DNA from: Chitinophaga pinensis DSM 2588
GTDB lineage: Bacteria > Bacteroidota > Bacteroidia > Chitinophagales > Chitinophagaceae
Length of the DNA: 64,000 bases
Reading direction: 5' to 3'
Assembly (NCBI RefSeq): GCF_000024005.1
Contig: NC_013132.1
Span: 6,442,001-6,506,000, forward strand
In this document: positions 15,889-24,783 of the stretch, piece after piece
Layout: every line of letters starts with the position of its first letter
Numbering within the stretch: position 1 is the stretch's first letter
The notes under the pieces: model-generated
Seen by the model: only the letters and a program-made list of their open reading frames with translations
Database searches by the model: none
What the model was told of the DNA's origin: nothing
Made by a program: the position numbers and the translations under genes

Positions 15889-16878
15889 ATGTCTATCACA
15901 AAAACCCGCTGGAAAATTGAATCCGACAGGATCGTCATTCAACCCTTTGGCCTATTTTTTATTTTAGCAGGCGTATTAGCCCTGATCTTCGCCGGAATTA
16001 TTATCGCCTTCCAGGCGATGGGCGAGCAAAACGTTATTGGGACAGCCCCCTTTGCATCGTTTCTGTTTATCACACTTGCATTGTTCTTTCTCGGTGGTTT
16101 TACGTATATCGTATTCGACCGTACGAATGGTGTGATGAAGAAAATGTTATTTGGTTTCATTCCTGTCAGGAATATCCCTTTCAACAAGCTACAGGGCGTC
16201 AATATCGTCACCCAGCGTCCCGGTGGTTTCAGTTTCCGCCTCTTTACCAAAGCCCATAAATATGGCCGCGGTATTACGCTTTCTTCAGGATACAGCAAGG
16301 ATACGGATAAGAATGCCGTTGCATTTAGTAATGAAGTTGTTCCATTGATCCATCAGTTCCTGGATGCCGTAGATCCCCTGCCGCAGGCAAAGCTCGAAAC
16401 AATTACGGACTTTAAGTACTTCATCCCGGATGGCGGTGTGTACACCCTGAAAACAAGTAAGATCGGCCTGCTGATATTCGGAGCCGCCTGTCTTGCACTG
16501 GGCATTCATGAATGTACCTCTGCTGCATGGATGAAAGACCTGAACCCTATCGGTAAGGTACTCATGACCGCCGGTCCTATCGTATTCGGCGTGTTGCTGA
16601 TCGCAGCTGCTTTCACAAAGGTGACCTTCAATACCGGCACCCGTATGATCGAAAGGAAAAGTCCGATCAGACTAGGCAATCATCAGCATCCGTTTGAGCA
16701 CTTTGTAACCTTCCAGACCATCCGCAAAACATACAACGGACTTTATTCCGGTACAGAAGTACATATGTATTTCCAGAAACCCGGAGAGAATAAAGAGAAG
16801 GTATTGATGTTAGCCTCTTTCAGAAATACGCAGAAGATCGAACGCTTTATTCAGGAAGTGAATAGTATCATGAGGTAG
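15889..16878 (+). CDS. Membrane protein with two hairpin membrane units, function unknown
   Basis: The 329-residue protein has four hydrophobic segments in two pairs: about residues 21-44 (FGLFFILAGVLALIFAGIII) with 56-74, and about 188-206 (KIGLLIFGAACLALGI) with 222-240. Each pair is followed by a soluble beta-rich stretch (YIVFDRTNGVMKKMLFGFIPV and VTFNTGTRMIERKSPIRLG), both reading like a PH-type fold with FNKLQGVNIV or FEHFVTFQTI. The protein therefore looks like an internal duplication of a hairpin plus a PH-like domain, a layout seen in YdbT/bPH_2-type proteins. No catalytic motif was seen. A bidirectional hairpin terminator follows at 16896-16929. Function unknown. Confidence 0.72.
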   Translation: MSITKTRWKIESDRIVIQPFGLFFILAGVLALIFAGIIIAFQAMGEQNVIGTAPFASFLFITLALFFLGGFTYIVFDRTNGVMKKMLFGFIPVRNIPFNKLQGVNIVTQRPGGFSFRLFTKAHKYGRGITLSSGYSKDTDKNAVAFSNEVVPLIHQFLDAVDPLPQAKLETITDFKYFIPDGGVYTLKTSKIGLLIFGAACLALGIHECTSAAWMKDLNPIGKVLMTAGPIVFGVLLIAAAFTKVTFNTGTRMIERKSPIRLGNHQHPFEHFVTFQTIRKTYNGLYSGTEVHMYFQKPGENKEKVLMLASFRNTQKIERFIQEVNSIMR

Positions 16879-16895
16879 AAAATTTCCAGGTATAT

Positions 16896-16929
16896 AAAGA
16901 GGGTCATTCATAACAGAATGGCCCTCTTT
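16896..16929. terminator. Hairpin terminator after the membrane protein gene
   Basis: The 14-nt arms at 16896-16909 and 16916-16929 pair with one mismatch around a 6-nt loop. The stem starts with AAAGAGGG and ends with CCCTCTTT, giving T residues after the stem core on both strands. Confidence 0.8.
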
Positions 16930-17112
16930 AATTATAACCGTTCGTCCCTAAAAACGGGTACATACTATAATTGAATAATATTTTTGCTATCCGCCAAAAG
17001 CGGCACTGTACAGCCGGTTAACTGAAACCGGTATTACTTATAACCATACTTTTTTCCGTTTATAAAATACGGGCTTGTCTATATAAGCAACTTTATATAA
17101 TTTTAGCATCTG

Positions 17113-17535
17113 ATGAAAAAGGGGTTAACTGGATTTTTTCTCACGCTGTTTTTTCTCCTGATTGGCGTATATCACCAGTCGTATGCTCGTACGAGCCACG
17201 ACGACATCGGCTGTACCCTGAGAAAAGTGTTTGAAAATCCGGAGTATTTACATCTCGCAACCACCTACCACAGACATGGCCTGCATAAAACACTACATGC
17301 GCCAGGTAAGTCTAAAAAGAATTATATAAAGATTTACGCCGCTGACAATGAAGAAGATGACGACATTGCTTCTTTCAAAAAAGCCCTTGAAATACCCCGT
17401 GATCTTACCGCTTTCTTCGCTGACTGTTTTACTGACTATTCTTCCCAACAAACGATACAGGGCTTAGCTGCTAACAAGCCACTATCCTATCTTCCTGCAG
17501 ATCGTTACATCTTATTTCTTGTAATCAGGATCTGA
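17113..17535 (+). CDS. Exported small protein, function unknown
   Basis: The 140-residue protein starts MKKGLTGFFLTLFFLLIGVY and continues to SYAR, a clear Sec signal peptide with cleavage near the Ala. The mature part is about 115 residues, contains two Cys (GCTLRKV and FADCFTD) that could form a disulfide, an acidic run (NEEDDDIASFKKAL) and ends in a hydrophobic strand (YILFLVIRI). No lipobox. No known domain is recognised. It is flanked by gene-poor stretches of about 230 and 175 bp and is probably monocistronic. Confidence 0.65.
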   Translation: MKKGLTGFFLTLFFLLIGVYHQSYARTSHDDIGCTLRKVFENPEYLHLATTYHRHGLHKTLHAPGKSKKNYIKIYAADNEEDDDIASFKKALEIPRDLTAFFADCFTDYSSQQTIQGLAANKPLSYLPADRYILFLVIRI

Positions 17536-17710
17536 TTTACCTACTCCCGGTCATATCCCTGCGATTGCCCGTTTTTTTTATGCTCGTTTTATTTTACTCA
17601 ATACGTCCGATAGCATCGTCTATAAGGAATGCGCTCGTGTATTGCATAATATACATCACATAAACACAATTATCCGAACCAACATACCGCGCTGAAAAAG
17701 CAACATTACC

Positions 17711-18796
17711 ATGAAAAGAATTGTCATGCTTACGGGCCTGGGGGCATTGCTTTGCCATACCAGCTGCAAACCATCTAAAGCCGAAGAAAAAGAAGGCGAC
17801 AGCAAGTTTTTTGTTACCAATCCTATCAGGATGGACACGGCCGTCACAAAGGAATATGTATCGCAGATCCGCTCTGTCCGGAACATTGAAATAAGAGCCC
17901 AGGAAAGAGGTTACCTGGAAAACATCCTGATTGACGAAGGACAGTTCGTAAAGAAAGGACAACTCCTTTTCAAGATCATGCCGAAGATCTATGAATCTGA
18001 ACTCGCAAAAGCACAGGCAGAAGCGAAGGCCGCAGAGATCGAATTACAAAACACACAGGCATTGTCTGACAAAAACGTCGTTTCCCCCAATGAACTGGCC
18101 ATGGCAAAAGCCAAACTGGAAAAGGCAAATGCAGAAATGTCCCTCGCAAAAGTACACCTCGCATTTACAGACATCAGGTCTCCGTTTGATGGCTATATAG
18201 ACAGACTCCCCCTCAAACTGGGTAGCCTGATAGATGAAGGCGAATTACTCACCACCCTGAGCGATAACAGTGAAATGTTTGTCTACTATAACGTCTCAGA
18301 ACCAGAATACCTGGATTACAAAAACAGTGAACAGAATGGCGCCAAAACAAAGGTAAATCTGCTGGAAGCCAATAACGAGCAGTTTAAATATCCTGGCATC
18401 GTTGAAACTATTGAAAGTGAATTCAATAATGAGACAGGTAATATCGCCTTCAGGGCCAAATTCCCTAATCCGGATAAACTCCTGAAACACGGTGAAACCG
18501 GTAAAGTGCTGATGACGGTTCCACTGAAAAATGCACTCATTATTCCGCAGAAAGCGACCTATGAGATCCAGGACAAGAAATACGTATTTGTGGTAGACAA
18601 AAACAATGTGCTGAAATCAAGAGAAATCGCCATCGAGGCACAGATGCCTGATCTTTTCGTCGTAAAAAGTGGTGTGACTGAAAATGACAGAATCCTGCTG
18701 GAAGGTGTACAGAAAGTGAAAGACAATGATAAGATCACTTATCAATTCCAGGATCCCGCTACTGTTATTACCCATCTCAGACTAAAAGCGGAATAG
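17711..18796 (+). CDS. RND efflux periplasmic adaptor (membrane fusion protein), lipoprotein
   Basis: This 361-residue protein is the adaptor that joins an inner-membrane RND pump to its outer-membrane channel. The N-terminus has a signal peptide with a lipobox-type Cys (CHTSC), so the protein is lipid-anchored. Order of domains: barrel-sandwich start (IEIRAQERGYLENILIDEGQ and VKKGQLLFKI), an alpha-helical hairpin rich in Ala/Lys/Glu (residues about 95-150), then the second lipoyl half (FTDIRSPFDGYIDRLPLKLG), beta-barrel (VYYNVSEPEYLDYK, IVETIESEFNNETGNIAFRA) and membrane-proximal domain (LIIPQKATYEIQDKKYVFVV). The length is normal for HAE1-type adaptors. The pump gene follows after 24 bp. 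Confidence 0.95.
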   Translation: MKRIVMLTGLGALLCHTSCKPSKAEEKEGDSKFFVTNPIRMDTAVTKEYVSQIRSVRNIEIRAQERGYLENILIDEGQFVKKGQLLFKIMPKIYESELAKAQAEAKAAEIELQNTQALSDKNVVSPNELAMAKAKLEKANAEMSLAKVHLAFTDIRSPFDGYIDRLPLKLGSLIDEGELLTTLSDNSEMFVYYNVSEPEYLDYKNSEQNGAKTKVNLLEANNEQFKYPGIVETIESEFNNETGNIAFRAKFPNPDKLLKHGETGKVLMTVPLKNALIIPQKATYEIQDKKYVFVVDKNNVLKSREIAIEAQMPDLFVVKSGVTENDRILLEGVQKVKDNDKITYQFQDPATVITHLRLKAE

Positions 18797-18820
18797 TGTA
18801 ACCATTAAAACACATGCAAA

Positions 18821-21800
18821 ATGTTCAGTAATATTATTAAAAGGCCCGTCCTTTCTATAATGCTCTCACTCATTATAGTTCTCCTGGGGGTATTGGGCAT
18901 GATGAGTCTTCCCGTAACGCAGTTTCCTGCGATCTCACCCCCTACCGTAAAAGTAACAGCGGAATATCCCGGTGCGAACGGTGAACTACTGGTAAAAACA
19001 GTGATCATTCCACTGGAAAGAGCCATCAACGGGGTACCCGGTATGAAATATATGACCTCCGATGCGACGAATACCGGTGAAGCCAATATCCAGGTTGTAT
19101 TTGACCTGGGTACAGACCCTAACCTGGCGGCGTTGAATGTACAGAACCGTATCGCTAAGGTGATCAACAAACTGCCTCCCCTGGTAATACGCGAAGGCTT
19201 GCTGACCAGTCTTGAACAACCGGCAATGCTGATGTATGTGAACCTGCACAGTACGGATAAACATACAGATGAACGATTCCTCTACAACTTTGCGGATATC
19301 AATATCCTGCCGGAACTCTCCCGTCTGAAAGGGATCGGTAGTGCCCGTATCCTGGGTACCCGTGAATACTCGATGCGTATCTGGCTGAAACCAGACAGAA
19401 TGCTGGCGTATAAAATCTCGGCAGAAGAAGTCATGAAAGCCCTGAATGAACAGAGTCTGGAGGCATCTCCGGGTAAAACTGGCGAAAGCTCGGGTAAACG
19501 TTCGCAGGCATTCGAATATGTCATGAAGTATCCCGGTAGGTTCAGTACCAAGGAAGAATACGAAAATATCATCCTGCGGGCCAATCCCAACGGAGAACTC
19601 CTACACCTGAAAGACGTCGCAGATATAGAATTCGGCAGTCTGTTCTATGATATCTATTCCGACCTGAATGGTAGTCCTTCGGCCGCCATCGTATTAAAAC
19701 AATACTACGGTAGTAATGCCAGCCAGGTCATCAAGGAAGTAAAAGAAAAACTGGAACAGATCAAGTCAAGATCCTTCCCGCAGGGAATGGATTATGAGAT
19801 CAGTTACGACGTATCCAAGTTCCTGGATGCCTCTATTGAAAAGGTATTGCATACCCTGGTAGAAGCATTTATTCTTGTGGGTATAGTGGTATTCCTCTTC
19901 CTGGGTGACTGGCGATCAACGCTCATACCGGCACTGGCCGTACCGGTGTCACTGGTGGGTACTTTTATCTTCATGCAGTTCTTCGGACTGACCCTCAACC
20001 TGATCACCCTCTTTGCGCTTGTACTGTCCATCGGTATTGTGGTGGATAATGCCATTGTGGTGATTGAAGCCGTACACGCGAAAATGGCAGAAGAACACCT
20101 CTCGCCTTACCTGGCTACAAAACGGGTCGTCCATGAGATCAGCGGCGCGATTATCGCGATTACGCTGGTAATGGCGGCCGTGTTTATTCCGGTGGCCTTC
20201 ATGTCTGGTCCGGTAGGTATCTTCTACAGACAGTTCTCTATTACCATGGCGACGGCGATTATCCTGTCCGGTGTGATCGCATTGACGCTCACTCCTGCCC
20301 TGTGTATCATGATGCTGAAGAATACCCATGGGCACCCCAGAAAGAGAACACCGATCAACCGCTTCCTGGACTGGTTCAATAACCGCTTTGACAAACTGAC
20401 CGGACGCTATACCCGCCTCTTACGCAGGATCGTCAACCGCAGGGTTGTCACTTTCGGTATACTGATCGGCTTCTGTGCCGGTACCTGGTTCCTGAGCAAC
20501 ACCGTTCCTCCGGGCTTTATTCCTGCTGAAGACCAGGGTATGATCTACGCGGTGATCCAGGCGCCTCCCGGCTCTTCGCTGGAAAGAACCAACGAGATCT
20601 CCAACAGATTACAGAAAATAGCGGAGAAGATCGATGGTGTGCAATCTGTATCCTCCCTGGCAGGTTATGAGATCCTGACGGAAGGTACAGGATCTAACTC
20701 CGGTACCTGTCTGATCAACCTGAAAAGCTGGGAAGAACGCAAACATTCCTCAGAAGAGATCATCCAGGAGCTTGAAGAGAAAGCCAAAGATATACCCGGC
20801 GCTGTGATAGAATTCTTCCAGCCGCCAGCCGTTCCCGGTTATGGTGCAGCAGGTGGTTTTGACTTACGCCTGCTTGATAAAACCGGTACCAACGACTATA
20901 AGAAAATGGAAGCGGTAAACAGGGATTTTGTAGAAGCATTGAAGAAACGTAAAGAACTGACAGCCCTGTTTACCTTCTATAGTGCCAGCTACCCGCAATT
21001 TGTGTTGCATATTGACAACGCGATCGCACAGCAAAAAGGCGTGACCATTGCCAATGCCATGCAGACACTATCTACCCTGATTGGTAGTAACTACGAGACC
21101 AGCTTTATCCGATATGGCCGTCTTTACAAAGTGATGGTACAGGCAGGTCCGCAGTACAGATCTATGCCGGAAGATATCATGAAACTGTATGTCAAGAACG
21201 ACCATGATGAAATGGTGCCATTCTCCACTTTTATGAAAATGGAAAAGGTATATGGTTTGAATGAGATCACCCGTTACAACATGTTTACTTCTTCTGCGAT
21301 CAAGGGTTCTCCTGCTCCCGGATATAGCAGTGGAGACGCGATCAAGGCCATCCAGGAAGTAGCGCAGCAGAGTTTACCAAGAGGATATGATATCGACTGG
21401 GGTGGTATGACCAAAGACGAGGTAGGACGCGGTAATGAGGCGATCTATATCTTCCTGATCTGTCTTGCATTCGTATATATGATCCTCGCTTCACAATATG
21501 AGAGTTTCATGCTGCCATTAGCAGTAGTGCTGTCATTACCGGCGGGTGTATTCGGCGCATTCCTCTTCCTGAAATTACTGGGACTGGAAAACAATATCTA
21601 TGCACAGGTAGGTATGGTGATGCTGATTGGGTTGTTAGGTAAGAATGCGGTGCTAATCGTGGAGTTTGCGGTACAGAAGCACCAGTCAGGCGAGTCGGTA
21701 TTCCGCTCTGCGATAGAAGGTGCGAAAGCGCGTTTCCGCCCGATCCTGATGACTTCCTTCGCCTTCATCGCAGGGCTGATACCATTGGTATTTGCAACAG

Positions 21801-21988
21801 GACCCGGTGCGATCGGTAACCGTACGATCGGTACGGCTGCTGCGGGCGGTATGCTTTTCGGAACCATCTTCGGGGTTATACTCGTACCGGGCTTATACTA
21901 TTTCTTCGGTAAAATAGCGGAGAAACACAAGCTGGTGAAACATGAAGAAGAGCTTCCTCTAACTGAAGAAATTGAACACAATGTTTAA
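18821..21988 (+). CDS. HAE1-type RND multidrug efflux pump
   Basis: The 1055-residue inner-membrane proton antiporter is of the AcrB type and would export hydrophobic or amphiphilic compounds. It starts MFSNIIKRPVLSIML, the normal cytoplasmic edge and TM1. TM2-6 lie about residues 335-500 and TM7-12 in two blocks, around 535-560 and 865-1035, with large periplasmic porter domains between. TM4 reads VVDNAIVVIEAVHAK: the first proton-relay Asp is present, but the second of the AcrB pair is Asn here. TM10 carries the relay Lys (LIGLLGKNAVLIVEF). The final part, RPILMTSFAFIAGLIPL, is canonical. The gene overlaps the following TolC-like gene by 17 bp, so translation is coupled. Substrate unknown. 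Confidence 0.96.
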   Translation: MFSNIIKRPVLSIMLSLIIVLLGVLGMMSLPVTQFPAISPPTVKVTAEYPGANGELLVKTVIIPLERAINGVPGMKYMTSDATNTGEANIQVVFDLGTDPNLAALNVQNRIAKVINKLPPLVIREGLLTSLEQPAMLMYVNLHSTDKHTDERFLYNFADINILPELSRLKGIGSARILGTREYSMRIWLKPDRMLAYKISAEEVMKALNEQSLEASPGKTGESSGKRSQAFEYVMKYPGRFSTKEEYENIILRANPNGELLHLKDVADIEFGSLFYDIYSDLNGSPSAAIVLKQYYGSNASQVIKEVKEKLEQIKSRSFPQGMDYEISYDVSKFLDASIEKVLHTLVEAFILVGIVVFLFLGDWRSTLIPALAVPVSLVGTFIFMQFFGLTLNLITLFALVLSIGIVVDNAIVVIEAVHAKMAEEHLSPYLATKRVVHEISGAIIAITLVMAAVFIPVAFMSGPVGIFYRQFSITMATAIILSGVIALTLTPALCIMMLKNTHGHPRKRTPINRFLDWFNNRFDKLTGRYTRLLRRIVNRRVVTFGILIGFCAGTWFLSNTVPPGFIPAEDQGMIYAVIQAPPGSSLERTNEISNRLQKIAEKIDGVQSVSSLAGYEILTEGTGSNSGTCLINLKSWEERKHSSEEIIQELEEKAKDIPGAVIEFFQPPAVPGYGAAGGFDLRLLDKTGTNDYKKMEAVNRDFVEALKKRKELTALFTFYSASYPQFVLHIDNAIAQQKGVTIANAMQTLSTLIGSNYETSFIRYGRLYKVMVQAGPQYRSMPEDIMKLYVKNDHDEMVPFSTFMKMEKVYGLNEITRYNMFTSSAIKGSPAPGYSSGDAIKAIQEVAQQSLPRGYDIDWGGMTKDEVGRGNEAIYIFLICLAFVYMILASQYESFMLPLAVVLSLPAGVFGAFLFLKLLGLENNIYAQVGMVMLIGLLGKNAVLIVEFAVQKHQSGESVFRSAIEGAKARFRPILMTSFAFIAGLIPLVFATGPGAIGNRTIGTAAAGGMLFGTIFGVILVPGLYYFFGKIAEKHKLVKHEEELPLTEEIEHNV

Positions 21989-23414
21989 AGGAAAAAGATA
22001 CAGATATATCGTAGGAGGCTGCATTGCGCTGGGTTTCACCGCGTGCAGCATTCCTAACGCCGTTGAAAAAACAGAGAATAAAAACACGCCTGCCAGTTAT
22101 AATACATCTTCAGATACAGCCAATATCGCCGGCATCAAATGGAAGGAATACTTCACGGATCCTTATCTGGCAGCGCTGATTGATACCGCATTACAACATA
22201 ACCAGGAGTTGAATATCACGCTCCAGGAGATTGAGATCAGCCGGAATGAGATCAAAGCCAGAAAAGGGGAATACCTGCCATTTGTAGGCATTAAAGGGGC
22301 GGCTGACGTAGAAAAAGTAGGCCGTTATACCAGTCAGGGTGCAGGTGACGCCACGACGGAGATCAAACCAGGAAAAGAAATGCCGGATCCTCTGCCCAAT
22401 TACCTGGTAGCGGCATACGCCACCTGGGAGATTGACATCTGGCACAAGCTGCATAATGCCACCAAAGCGGCTGTTTCCCGGTACCTGGCATCCGTTGAAG
22501 GCAGGAACTTCATGGTGACAGGTCTGATCGCAGAAATCGCTAATTCTTACTACGAATTGCTGGCGCTGGATAACCAGCTGACGATCGTAAAACAGAATAT
22601 CGAGATCCAGAATAATGCGCTGGAAATCGTAAAGGTGCAGAAAGAAGCCACCAGGGTCACCGAACTGGCCGTGCGCAAATTCGAAGCAGAAGTACTGAAG
22701 ACGAGAAGTTTACAGTATGATATCCAGCAGCAGATCACGGAAACTGAGAACAGGATTAATTTTCTACTGGGCCGTTATCCGCAGCCGATTGCCAGGAATG
22801 ATGAAGCCTTTGGCAAATCACTTCCGGCAACGATACACGCAGGTATGCCTTCCCAGCTGCTGGCCAATCGTCCGGATATCAAACAGGCGGAACTGGAACT
22901 GACAGCTGCCAGACTGGATATCAAAGTAGCGAAGGCGCAATTCTATCCTTCCCTGGGTATTTCAGCGGCACTGGGTTATGAGGCATTTAATCCTGCATAC
23001 CTGCTTAAAACGCCTAAATCCCTGCTGTATTCCATCGGAGGTGATCTGATAGCACCACTGGTGAATAAGAACGCTATAAAGTCCGCTTATGCCAGCGCAA
23101 ACGCCAAACAGATACAGGCAGTATATAACTACGAAAGAAGTATCCTGAATGCATATGTTGAAGTGGCCAATCAGTTGTCTAAGATGCAGAACCTGCAAAA
23201 GAGCTATGACCTGAAGTCACAACAGGTAGCTGCTTTGTCACAAGGCATCAATATTTCAAATGATCTATTCAAATCAGCGAGAGCTGACTATATGGAAGTA
23301 TTGCTGACCCAGCGCGATGCATTAGAGTCCAGGTTTGAACTGATAGAAACACAGAAAGCGCAGATGAATGCACTGGTGGATATTTATCAGGCACTGGGAG
23401 GTGGTTGGAATTAA
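21972..23414 (+). CDS. NodT/TolC-like outer membrane efflux lipoprotein
   Basis: The 480-residue protein is the outer-membrane channel of the tripartite pump. Its N-terminus is a lipoprotein signal with GFTACSIPN at the lipobox. Two OEP repeats follow (about residues 60-255 and 275-470): LAALIDTALQHNQELNITLQ with SYYELLALDNQLTIVKQNIE, and QLLANRPDIKQAELELTAA with YPSLGISAALGY and AYVEVANQLSKMQ. The LLANRPDI and LTQRDALE motifs are characteristic. The start overlaps the pump stop by 17 bp, indicating coupled translation. A strong bidirectional terminator ends the operon at 23461-23488. The operon sits next to the NRPS cluster, so peptide export is a possible but unproven role. Confidence 0.95.
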   Translation: MNTMFKGKRYRYIVGGCIALGFTACSIPNAVEKTENKNTPASYNTSSDTANIAGIKWKEYFTDPYLAALIDTALQHNQELNITLQEIEISRNEIKARKGEYLPFVGIKGAADVEKVGRYTSQGAGDATTEIKPGKEMPDPLPNYLVAAYATWEIDIWHKLHNATKAAVSRYLASVEGRNFMVTGLIAEIANSYYELLALDNQLTIVKQNIEIQNNALEIVKVQKEATRVTELAVRKFEAEVLKTRSLQYDIQQQITETENRINFLLGRYPQPIARNDEAFGKSLPATIHAGMPSQLLANRPDIKQAELELTAARLDIKVAKAQFYPSLGISAALGYEAFNPAYLLKTPKSLLYSIGGDLIAPLVNKNAIKSAYASANAKQIQAVYNYERSILNAYVEVANQLSKMQNLQKSYDLKSQQVAALSQGINISNDLFKSARADYMEVLLTQRDALESRFELIETQKAQMNALVDIYQALGGGWN

Positions 23415-23460
23415 TACCGGATAGACGATCGATAGACGATCAGGATGTATATTTAAACAA

Positions 23461-23488
23461 TAAGGCCCGCCTTTCCAGGCGGGCCTTA
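23461..23488. terminator. Bidirectional terminator between efflux operon and BlaI-like gene
   Basis: TAAGGCCCGCCT (23461-23472) and AGGCGGGCCTTA (23477-23488) form a perfect 12-bp, GC-rich stem with a 4-nt loop between the convergent TolC-like and BlaI-like genes. A-rich and T-rich flanks occur on both sides. Confidence 0.92.
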
Positions 23489-23513
23489 TCCTAATATTTT
23501 GCAACAATGCAGT

Positions 23514-23912
23514 TTATTTATTCGCTTCTTTATTCAGTAAGTCGCGTATGGCACTTAATTCGTCTTCAGACGCTTTTTTATGTCCGAGTAAATTCATCAT
23601 CAGTTTGGAAGCAGATCCATTAAACATGGAGTTTACGAAACGCTCCAGTAAAAAACTTTTAGTCTTTTGTTCTTCCTCTACCGGCATATATATATGCTTC
23701 ATCTGACTTTCATCTCTGGTCAGCATATTTTTTTCCACCATGATCTGCATCAACTTCAGTGTCGAAGTATACTGCACTGAGCGCTTTTCTTCGTTGAGCT
23801 TATCATTTACTAACCGCACAGTGGATGGCCCATATTGCCAGAGCACCTGCAATATCTCCAGCTCCGCCTTTGTCGGCTCAATGAATGCATCTGTATTCCT
23901 GTCAGACTTCAT
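23514..23912 (-). CDS. BlaI/MecI/CopY-type repressor
   Basis: The 132-residue DNA-binding repressor of the Penicillinase_R family has a winged-helix N-terminal domain: EPTKAELEILQVLWQYGPST, VRLVNDKLNEEKRSVQYTST and LKLMQIMVEKNMLTR, followed by a helical dimerisation part ending LGHKKASEDELSAIRDLL. This is a normal length. Relatives usually pair with a BlaR1-type sensor protease that relieves repression, but no such gene is next to it; it is a single gene between the efflux terminator and the NRPS operon's end. The only start is ATG 23912, five bases after a -7 box. A perfect palindrome in its promoter suggests autoregulation. Its targets could include the efflux or peptide genes, but this is a guess. 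Confidence 0.9.
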   Translation of the reverse strand: MKSDRNTDAFIEPTKAELEILQVLWQYGPSTVRLVNDKLNEEKRSVQYTSTLKLMQIMVEKNMLTRDESQMKHIYMPVEEEQKTKSFLLERFVNSMFNGSASKLMMNLLGHKKASEDELSAIRDLLNKEANK

Positions 23913-23916
23913 GAAT

Positions 23917-23943
23917 CAAATATATGAAAACTTTCGTACGAAA
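23917..23943 (-). promoter_or_regulatory. Promoter and palindromic operator of the BlaI-like gene
   Basis: On the minus strand a TATATTTG -7 box (23917-23924) sits four bases before the ATG, so the transcript would be leaderless or nearly so. Just upstream, within the spacer, is the perfect 12-bp palindrome TTTCGTACGAAA (23932-23943). A repressor bound there would block polymerase. The -33 position reads TTT rather than TTG. Confidence 0.5.
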
Positions 23944-23953
23944 AAAAACCTAA

Positions 23954-23966
23954 CCTTTCAAAAAGG
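23954..23966 (-). terminator. Weak hairpin plus T-tract after the NRPS operon
   Basis: Read on the minus strand, CCTTT-TTG-AAAGG is followed a few bases later by eight T residues. It lies about 65 bp past the stop of the last operon gene (24031) and upstream of the BlaI-like gene. The stem is short, so termination here is tentative. Confidence 0.3.
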
Positions 23967-24030
23967 ATAATATAAAAAATAAAAAACACGTTTATAATAA
24001 ACAAAACCAGTTAAATACGATAAATCAATG

Positions 24031-24771
24031 CTAATTAGCCGGCTGTTTTCTCTTTCCTTTTCTGATGATCTCGAGTTCTCTTTCCGTAGACAGCGACGTT
24101 GCCATTTGCCCGATAAAATCTAACTTACCCATCATCGGCAGAAATCTGCCAAGCCAGTCAGTAAGGACAAGATGATCCCCCAATCTGTCCCCTATAAATT
24201 CTTTTTCTATATGTGTAAAGGGAATCGCTTTTTCGGCATATTCACCCGGATTATAGTTTGTTTTCTGCACGAACTCCTTCAGCTGATCAAATAAGTAAAA
24301 AGAATCTTCACATATCACCTGCATACAGGTTTCCGGAAAATCGTAATGCCGGGAATAAAGGCAGCTCCATCCGGAGTTACGGGACGCGATAAAATTTTGC
24401 AGACGATCTGATAAAACAAAAAAATCAGATTCCAGGTGTATGATTTTTTTATATCCATATTTCCGCGCTATTTCAATTGAAAAAAGGAAGCTTCTCCACC
24501 ATCCGGGGAAGTCGATATAGGATCTGCGGCCCATGCTGGTATTGAACCTGTAAACATTCACTGTGCTGGTCAGCTGATCAGGCAGTTCATTCTCCAGAAT
24601 AGCTGCAAATTCTTCTCCGCCGCTTCCGCCATCATCAATGAGAAAAAGCCTGTCAGCGCCCAGTTGCGTTATGCGCGCGGAATAATAGTCAATCCATCTT
24701 TCATAACGGATAAGATGATGATGTGCGGAATTTTCATTCATACAACTCGTGCAAAAAACAAAAGATTTCAT
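24031..24771 (-). CDS. Glycosyltransferase-like protein (GT-A type), last gene of NRPS operon
   Basis: The 246-residue protein begins MKSFVFCTSCMNENSAHHH and contains LFLIDDGGSGGEEF, VYRFNTSMGRRSYIDFPGW and KIIHLESDFFVLSD. The (L)ESD triplet after a hydrophobic strand resembles the DxD-type metal and nucleotide-sugar site of GT-A enzymes, and the IDDG segment resembles the second strand of that fold. I could not place it in a numbered CAZy family. It lies 12 bp after the preceding gene and ends the operon, so it probably acts on the peptide product or on an associated glycan. The N-terminal CxxC is unusual. The call as a glycosyltransferase is moderate; donor and acceptor unknown. Confidence 0.6.
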   Translation of the reverse strand: MKSFVFCTSCMNENSAHHHLIRYERWIDYYSARITQLGADRLFLIDDGGSGGEEFAAILENELPDQLTSTVNVYRFNTSMGRRSYIDFPGWWRSFLFSIEIARKYGYKKIIHLESDFFVLSDRLQNFIASRNSGWSCLYSRHYDFPETCMQVICEDSFYLFDQLKEFVQKTNYNPGEYAEKAIPFTHIEKEFIGDRLGDHLVLTDWLGRFLPMMGKLDFIGQMATSLSTERELEIIRKGKRKQPAN

Positions 24772-24783
24772 AAACAGTTCGTT

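Noticed and set aside
23420..23442. Two adjacent copies of GATAGACGATC after the TolC-like stop
   Set aside because: Only one tandem copy pair, without partner elsewhere; not enough for a regulatory or attachment site.
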